Of a DNA stretch of 9,688 nt, positions 6,260 to 9,688 are shown piece after piece. The stretch covers positions 1 to 9,688 of the forward strand of contig RXIJ01000068.1 of assembly GCA_004212095.1 (NCBI GenBank), in the 5' to 3' direction. The notes beneath the pieces were generated by a model. It worked only from the letters and a program-made list of their open reading frames with translations. It searched no databases and had not been told where the DNA came from. Made by a program: the position numbers and the translations under genes. The stretch is from Methanosarcinales archaeon. Lineage in GTDB: Archaea; Halobacteriota; Methanosarcinia; Methanosarcinales; EX4572-44. Every line of letters begins with the position of its first letter. Within the stretch, counting starts at the first letter, position 1.

Positions 6260-6370
6260 GCCCAGGTGGCCTAGTTGGTTAGGGCGCCAGACTCATAGGG
6301 AAAAATAACAAGGCGTCAAAGAAACTCCTGAGAAATCTGGAGGTCACGGGTTCGGATCCCGTCCTGGGCA
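6260..6370 (+). tRNA. tRNA-Met(CAU), elongator type, with a 37-nt intron
   Basis: All four arms fold. The acceptor GCCCAGG (6260-6266) pairs with CCTGGGC (6363-6369), with discriminator A at 6370. The D-arm is GCCT/GGGC around AGTTGGTTA. The anticodon stem CCAGA (6287-6291) pairs with TCTGG (6336-6340), and the loop CTCATA plus A carries anticodon CAT at 6294-6296. The variable loop is AGGTC, and the T-arm ACGGG/CCCGT has loop TTCGGAT. CCA is not encoded. The G1-C72 pair and the absence of three G-C pairs in the anticodon stem argue against initiator tRNA. The CAT anticodon also fits tRNA-Ile2, whose C34 is modified to agmatidine, but an intron at 37/38 is common in archaeal elongator tRNA-Met. 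A TATA-like TTTTTAA lies at about 6226-6232. Confidence 0.95.
6298..6334 (+). other. Archaeal tRNA intron with canonical bulge-helix-bulge
   Basis: The intron lies between tRNA positions 37 and 38. Exon CTCA (6292-6295) pairs with intron TGAG (6329-6332) as the 4-bp central helix. The bulges are TAG (6296-6298) and AAA (6333-6335), and the inner helix GGA (6299-6301) pairs with TCC (6326-6328). Cutting after the second bulge base on each side gives exactly 6298-6334 and restores a 7-nt anticodon loop, the standard tRNA splicing-endonuclease substrate. Confidence 0.92.
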
Positions 6371-6402
6371 CTTAAATATCTTAGTGTGTTGATAGGAGGC
6401 AA

Positions 6403-7029
6403 TCATCCTACAAACAACCTTGAAATATGCACCAAGGGCTCAACCAAGCCATCCCTTACAACCGTTCTTAATACTTCATTTTCACTTATCACATCTGCAA
6501 TTGGCGGGCTCGTCGTGTAATAAACTTTAACGAACACTCTTCCGACTGCATTCGTCATCAGATATTCGTCTCTAAAATCTCGCAGAACATCTATATCCTC
6601 GTGCATCGGTGTGCCATAGGCAGCGGTTGCGATGAAACAGGGTGATACTGATTTTGTGGCTGTAAGATTCAATTCAATGGATTCTCCATTTTCATATATC
6701 ACACGCTCGTTTGCCTGAACTCCATCAATCGAAAATGAGATATTCTTACCGATGTCTGTTTCTGTACCTTCGATAATGAGCCTTTTAGCCTCATCTTTAC
6801 TACCGCCATAGGTCCCAATAGTGGTTGTTACAAACCTTCCCCGTTCTACACCACCTATCTCTGCGATTATAATTGTTCCTACTGCTGAATCTTTACCGTT
6901 TATCGTGATAGTGCCATAGCATTCCTCAGGTAATTGGGGAGGACTTTGAGCCACCACCCCAACAGTCCAAACAATCGAGAGGATAAAAGCAATGGCTACG
7001 ATGAGAACTATATTTTTGTGCATTCTCAT
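6403..7029 (-). CDS. Exported beta-domain protein with CFI-box C-terminal domain
   Basis: The 208-aa protein has a signal peptide (MRMHKNIVLIVAIAFIL..., likely cleaved after VVA at about 27). A beta-rich domain of about 95 residues follows, with YGTITINGKDSAVGTIIIAEI (41-61), FVTTTIGTYGG and ISFSIDGVQANE, a pattern I recognise from archaeal and bacterial surface proteins. From residue 131 it has the CFIATAAYG motif, then DVLRDFRDEYLMTNAVGR and YYTTSPPIADVISENE, which define the CFI-box C-terminal domain. Such domains usually end in a hydrophobic helix and are thought to serve surface sorting or processing; here the end is short (LVEPLVHISRLFVG). The ribosome binding site GAGGTGAT lies at about 7033-7040 and overlaps the preceding stop. 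An ATG at 7023 is an equally spaced alternative start. It is the third gene of the minus-strand surface operon, 9 nt after its neighbour. Confidence 0.85.
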   Translation of the reverse strand: MRMHKNIVLIVAIAFILSIVWTVGVVAQSPPQLPEECYGTITINGKDSAVGTIIIAEIGGVERGRFVTTTIGTYGGSKDEAKRLIIEGTETDIGKNISFSIDGVQANERVIYENGESIELNLTATKSVSPCFIATAAYGTPMHEDIDVLRDFRDEYLMTNAVGRVFVKVYYTTSPPIADVISENEVLRTVVRDGLVEPLVHISRLFVG

Positions 7030-7038
7030 CTTATCACC

Positions 7039-8601
7039 TCATGCGCTCAATCCTGCGAGTTCTCTATCCTCTTTCATATACACCCAGTATCCTATTCCTG
7101 AATTCATTGGATTACCTTCATCCCGTTCATCGCCGTCATGATTGTTGTTTATGATGGTTGTTTGATACTGCTGATTAATTGCATCGAATCCAATTAAAAA
7201 AGTCCATTCATCTTCTACCGGAGATAAAGCATCGTTTGCGGATGTGAGTATCGTATCAGAAAGACCTATTGCATTCCATCCATTGTATAACATTTTTGCT
7301 GGTGGTGTTCTCAGTGGGTCATTGTCAAATGTTATAGGAATTGCTTTTGATTCTGCGGAATATATCCAAATCCCATCCAATGGTTTTACTTCATCTGTCA
7401 GGTTCATCATGTTCCATTCAGTCATAGACGTATTGTATAAGAAGATTGAGTGACTATTTCTGTTTACATCGCCGAACGCAGCTTCTACAGTGTTATTTCC
7501 AGCAGCGAGTTTTTTCGGTATTGAAACGAAATTCCATCCGGTAACAAGGAAAAGTGTATAACCTGCGTTAAATACCATAACCACACTTGCTGTACCATTT
7601 ACACTGCCATTTGCTGCATTTACTATTGTCGTTCCCGGTGCGTTTGCCGTGAATAGTCCGTTTTGGTTTATCACTCCTGTAGCTGTGTTGCTGCTTGACC
7701 ATGTAAAGATAATTCCGGACATTGTATTGCCATATTGATCCTTCGCGGTTGTTGTGAATTGCTGCGTTTCAGTTATATTCAATGTTGCTGTTTGTGGTGC
7801 AACTTCGATTAATGTCAGGACTGGTAGAGATGGTATTACTATAATCGTCTTTGTGGTATCTGTCACGCTGAGTTCTGTTGTCGTATTCGTTCCTGTTACG
7901 TTCACGGTGTAAACGCCATCGGGTACCTGTGTGCTGTTTGATTCGTATGTTCCGTCCCATGTTTTGACAGCAGGATCTGTGGCAGTCCCTGTCCAATCGT
8001 ATATCGTTGTTCCGTTTTTTTCTATCGCAATTCTATAACTTACGGTTTCTGAGAATTCGACATCGATGCTTGTGGTCTGTGGTGGTATGATTGTTGTGGG
8101 GTTTATTGTGTATGTTGTAATCGTTGGTGCTGGTGGACCTGTTGCAACATTGAATGTGCCGTTATCCACGCTTGAGGAAACAGCACCGCCACCTGAAGTG
8201 GTTAATTCCGCGTACAACCCCAAATCACATGATCCGTCCGTACCCACTGCATCAAGTGTAATCGTAGCAATGGTCAGATCATCAGTTAAATCAGTTCCAA
8301 ATTCCATACAGGTAACTCTTAGGATTCCATTATTCACATCTGAGTAATCAGGATTGAATATACCAGTAAAGTCACCTTCAACTGCATTTGTTACGTTAAC
8401 TATTGATTGGTCAAACGTGAGCGTTGCTTGTGCTCCACCCACACCAGTTGAATTCAACAGTCGTATCGGAACGTCTTGCGTATTACCAGATGACAAGGTC
8501 ACATCTTCGATTGCAACGATATTCTGCTGAGCTGCTGCAGGCATTATAAACGCCATGAGCCCAACGCAAACCAACACCATAATTATTTTTATTGTAGTCA
8601 T
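7039..8601 (-). CDS. Exported multidomain surface protein: cohesin, Ig-like domains and GWN repeats
   Basis: The 520-aa protein has a signal peptide (MTTIKIIMVLVCVGLMAFIM..., likely cut after PAAA near 25). Residues about 28-152 resemble a cohesin domain (VTLSSGNTQDVPIRLLNS, AQATLTFDQSIVNV, later TIATITLDAVG), with two cysteines (98 and 125) that could bond. Residues about 160-252 are a FlgD-like Ig fold (TWDGTYESNSTQVPDGVYTVNV). Residues 262-343 are a Big-2-type Ig domain (DQYGNTMSGIIFTWSSSN...GTTIVNA). The last part holds two copies of a GWN...GxW unit: GWNFVSIP (355) to GIWIYS (410-415), and GWNAIGLS (441) to GYWVYM (504-509). Many N-x-S/T sites suggest glycosylation. No membrane anchor is visible. 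I chose ATG 8601 because AGGTGAG lies just upstream; a GTG at 8610 touching the previous stop is the alternative. It has no dockerin, so it would be a receptor, not a ligand. Confidence 0.87.
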   Translation of the reverse strand: MTTIKIIMVLVCVGLMAFIMPAAAQQNIVAIEDVTLSSGNTQDVPIRLLNSTGVGGAQATLTFDQSIVNVTNAVEGDFTGIFNPDYSDVNNGILRVTCMEFGTDLTDDLTIATITLDAVGTDGSCDLGLYAELTTSGGGAVSSSVDNGTFNVATGPPAPTITTYTINPTTIIPPQTTSIDVEFSETVSYRIAIEKNGTTIYDWTGTATDPAVKTWDGTYESNSTQVPDGVYTVNVTGTNTTTELSVTDTTKTIIVIPSLPVLTLIEVAPQTATLNITETQQFTTTAKDQYGNTMSGIIFTWSSSNTATGVINQNGLFTANAPGTTIVNAANGSVNGTASVVMVFNAGYTLFLVTGWNFVSIPKKLAAGNNTVEAAFGDVNRNSHSIFLYNTSMTEWNMMNLTDEVKPLDGIWIYSAESKAIPITFDNDPLRTPPAKMLYNGWNAIGLSDTILTSANDALSPVEDEWTFLIGFDAINQQYQTTIINNNHDGDERDEGNPMNSGIGYWVYMKEDRELAGLSA

Positions 8602-8610
8602 TTGTCTCAC

Positions 8611-9354
8611 CTACTGTAGCACGTATTTCGTCCCTTGGTCACCAGGGAATGAAACCCAATTAAACAACAACACAGCATCCTGAATGTTAGTTACCGTATC
8701 ACCGTTAACATTTGCATTTTCCGGCTTCTGTAGCACGTATTTCGTCCCTTGGTCACCTGGGAATGAAACCCAATTAAACAACAACACAGCATCCTGAATG
8801 TTCACATTTGTGTCACCATTCGCATCACCAGGGATCCTTGCCACACCTCCAGTCACATTAACATACCCATCCACCGTTATCGGTGTAACAGGCTGCGGCG
8901 GCACATCTCCGGTCCATGCCTCCTTGACCGTTATGTCAAGCGTGGAGTTGCCAGCACCAATAGCAGCGAATCTTAGATTAAACAACACGCCATCGCCAGT
9001 GAGTGTGTTTGGATACTCTGCGAAACTGATATTTATCCTTCCAGCAGCAGCATCAATATTATACGCCATGATGGTTATATTAAATGTCCCATTCTCAACA
9101 CCTGTTGCATTAAGAACGCTTATATCATACATGATACTGATATCCATAGCGCCTATGTTCGATGCGCTTGTGATATTAATTGGCACAGTCACATCAGCGC
9201 CGTTACTAACATCATCAGCACTTCCAATACTCACCGCAGGTGTTTCTTTTATTGTTACTGTTGCAGCAACCGCACCCTCTGCTGAAGCGATCGGGACGAC
9301 TACCATCGCGATTACAAGCAGCACAATCATAATTGTTGTTTGTTTTTGTTTCAT
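8611..9354 (-). CDS. Exported cohesin-dockerin protein
   Basis: The 247-aa protein has a signal peptide (MKQKQTTIMIVLLVIAM..., likely cut after IASA at 25). A cohesin-type domain follows at about 32-168 (DVTVPINITSASNIGAMDISIMYDISVLN, then GDGVLFNLRFAAIG). A C-terminal type I dockerin spans about 174-247, with two calcium loops: D177-N179-D181-D188 (GDANGD) and N215-N217-D219-D226 (NVNGD), the second with Asn in place of the first Asp. Both loops are followed by the identical 25 residues NIQDAVLLFNWVSFPGDQG to YVLQ (185-209 and 223-247). Cohesin-dockerin pairs bind calcium-dependently and tightly, so this protein could polymerise or bind its neighbour's cohesin. It is the first gene of the operon: the next gene's ATG is 9 nt after the stop. 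GAAGTGA lies about 10 nt before the ATG at 9354. Confidence 0.9.
   Translation of the reverse strand: MKQKQTTIMIVLLVIAMVVVPIASAEGAVAATVTIKETPAVSIGSADDVSNGADVTVPINITSASNIGAMDISIMYDISVLNATGVENGTFNITIMAYNIDAAAGRINISFAEYPNTLTGDGVLFNLRFAAIGAGNSTLDITVKEAWTGDVPPQPVTPITVDGYVNVTGGVARIPGDANGDTNVNIQDAVLLFNWVSFPGDQGTKYVLQKPENANVNGDTVTNIQDAVLLFNWVSFPGDQGTKYVLQ
8614..8688 (-). repeat. 75-bp direct repeat, copy in dockerin segment 2
   Basis: This is the 3' copy within the coding strand, encoding residues 223-247. It matches 8728-8802 at 74 of 75 bases, in the same reading frame and 114 bp apart. The one difference (8644 against 8758) is a silent change in a proline codon. Confidence 0.95.
8728..8802 (-). 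repeat. 75-bp direct repeat, copy in dockerin segment 1
   Basis: This copy encodes residues 185-209. It pairs with 8614-8688. The bases just outside each copy, including the calcium loops, differ clearly between the two dockerin segments, so homogeneity is limited to the 75-bp block. Confidence 0.95.
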
Positions 9355-9541
9355 ACTTTTTTTTCACTTCCCATTTTTAGAGTTTATTAAGCACCACTCA
9401 GTGCCCTCATCTGATGATAAAATAAATGCAACATTCCTTTATGAAACTATGCACATACCGCTACATCGATGGACATAGCTTTTGTAGAAGGCTCAGGAAT
9501 AGATGTCTTCTTCTCTTGTAACCCTTCAATATTTAACCAGT
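9355..9541 (-). promoter_or_regulatory. Upstream region of the surface-protein operon
   Basis: This stretch has no convincing gene. On the minus strand CTTAATAAAC (about 9384-9393) is a possible TATA box with a start site near 9362, and ATTTATTTTA (about 9419-9428) is an alternative giving a leader of about 44 nt. The ribosome binding site GAAGTGA is followed by an A-run before the ATG. Neither box stands out, and no operator palindrome was seen. Confidence 0.35.
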
Positions 9542-9685
9542 TTACCTGACCAATGAAAAAAAACGGGGTATGGTTGAAACCAGTAGTTTAAAAGGAGAAG
9601 AGCAATCAAGAGAACGGCATACCACTGGATATTCTTTTTTTAGCAGTCTTAGAATGTCAAGTGCTCGTTCCTTCTCTAGTTCCAT
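9542..9685 (-). pseudogene. nth: Probable remnant of an endonuclease III gene (N-terminal part)
   Basis: Reading the minus strand from the ATG at 9685 gives 47 residues before a TAA at 9542-9544. The first 39, with ALDILRLLKKEYP (8-20) and SLDCSSPFKLLVSTI (25-39), follow the N-terminus of endonuclease III closely (family pattern: helix, EYP, then SPFELLVATILS). In the family an SxQxTD motif and the helix-hairpin-helix follow; here the frame runs into PRFFSLVR and stops. No frame downstream restores the catalytic Lys/Asp region or the Fe-S cysteines before the surface operon begins. This fits a 5' gene fragment left by a deletion or rearrangement. The real start may lie outside the window, since only one codon precedes this ATG. 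The short length of the match keeps confidence moderate. Confidence 0.5.
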
Positions 9686-9688
9686 AAC

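Noticed and set aside
8798..9478. 226-codon plus-strand reading frame
   Set aside because: It is antisense to the cohesin-dockerin gene. Its hydrophobic, Ser/Thr/Pro-rich sequence is what results from reading that gene backwards.
9602..9612. GCAATCAAGAG, identical to 652-662 and seemingly another dispersed repeat
   Set aside because: It falls inside the nth-like reading frame (Leu-Asp-Cys codons), so the 11-base match is probably coincidence.

Overview
The window is archaeal. It carries ribosomal proteins L39e, L31e and S19e with a PDCD5-type DNA-binding protein, a tRNA-Met(CAU) with a bulge-helix-bulge intron, short Shine-Dalgarno sites of the GGTGA type, and secreted proteins with archaeal-style domain sets. 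The methanogenesis marker protein 3 gene (mmp3) points to an archaeon with methyl-coenzyme M reductase (MCR), either a methanogen or an anaerobic methane or alkane oxidiser. Mmp3 together with cohesin/dockerin and CFI-box surface proteins would fit an ANME-type lineage such as Methanophagales (ANME-1) or a relative. That last placement is inference.

Layout. (1) 6-1939, minus strand: a translation cluster reading rps19e, pdcd5-like, rpl39e (50 aa, easily missed), rpl31e, then rlmE after an 84-nt gap that holds a hairpin. (2) 1940-2228: intergenic, with short palindromes and TATA-like boxes. (3) 2229-3939, plus strand: a small acidic protein of unknown function followed 19 nt later by a B12-binding-type radical SAM enzyme. 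(4) 3941-4203: an array of nine short hairpin units with diverged stems and a 61-bp higher-order period; related palindromes occur elsewhere in the window. (5) 4204-4584: intergenic leader region of mmp3. (6) 4585-6120: mmp3, then a small hairpin, a nested set of inverted repeats and the intron-containing tRNA (6260-6370). (7) 6403-9354, minus strand: three tightly spaced genes for exported proteins, in transcription order cohesin-dockerin, cohesin/Ig-like multidomain, and CFI-box protein. (8) 9355-9688: operon upstream region, then what looks like the broken N-terminal end of an endonuclease III gene.

How it fits together. The left block is housekeeping translation. The centre combines an MCR-linked factor (Mmp3) with an unassigned radical SAM pair. 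The right block looks like a small extracellular assembly: protein 1 carries both a cohesin and a dockerin, so it could chain with itself or bind the cohesin of protein 2. The observations most worth following up are the hairpin array, the homogenised dockerin repeat, the small-protein/B12-radical-SAM pair, and the inverted-repeat cluster before the tRNA.
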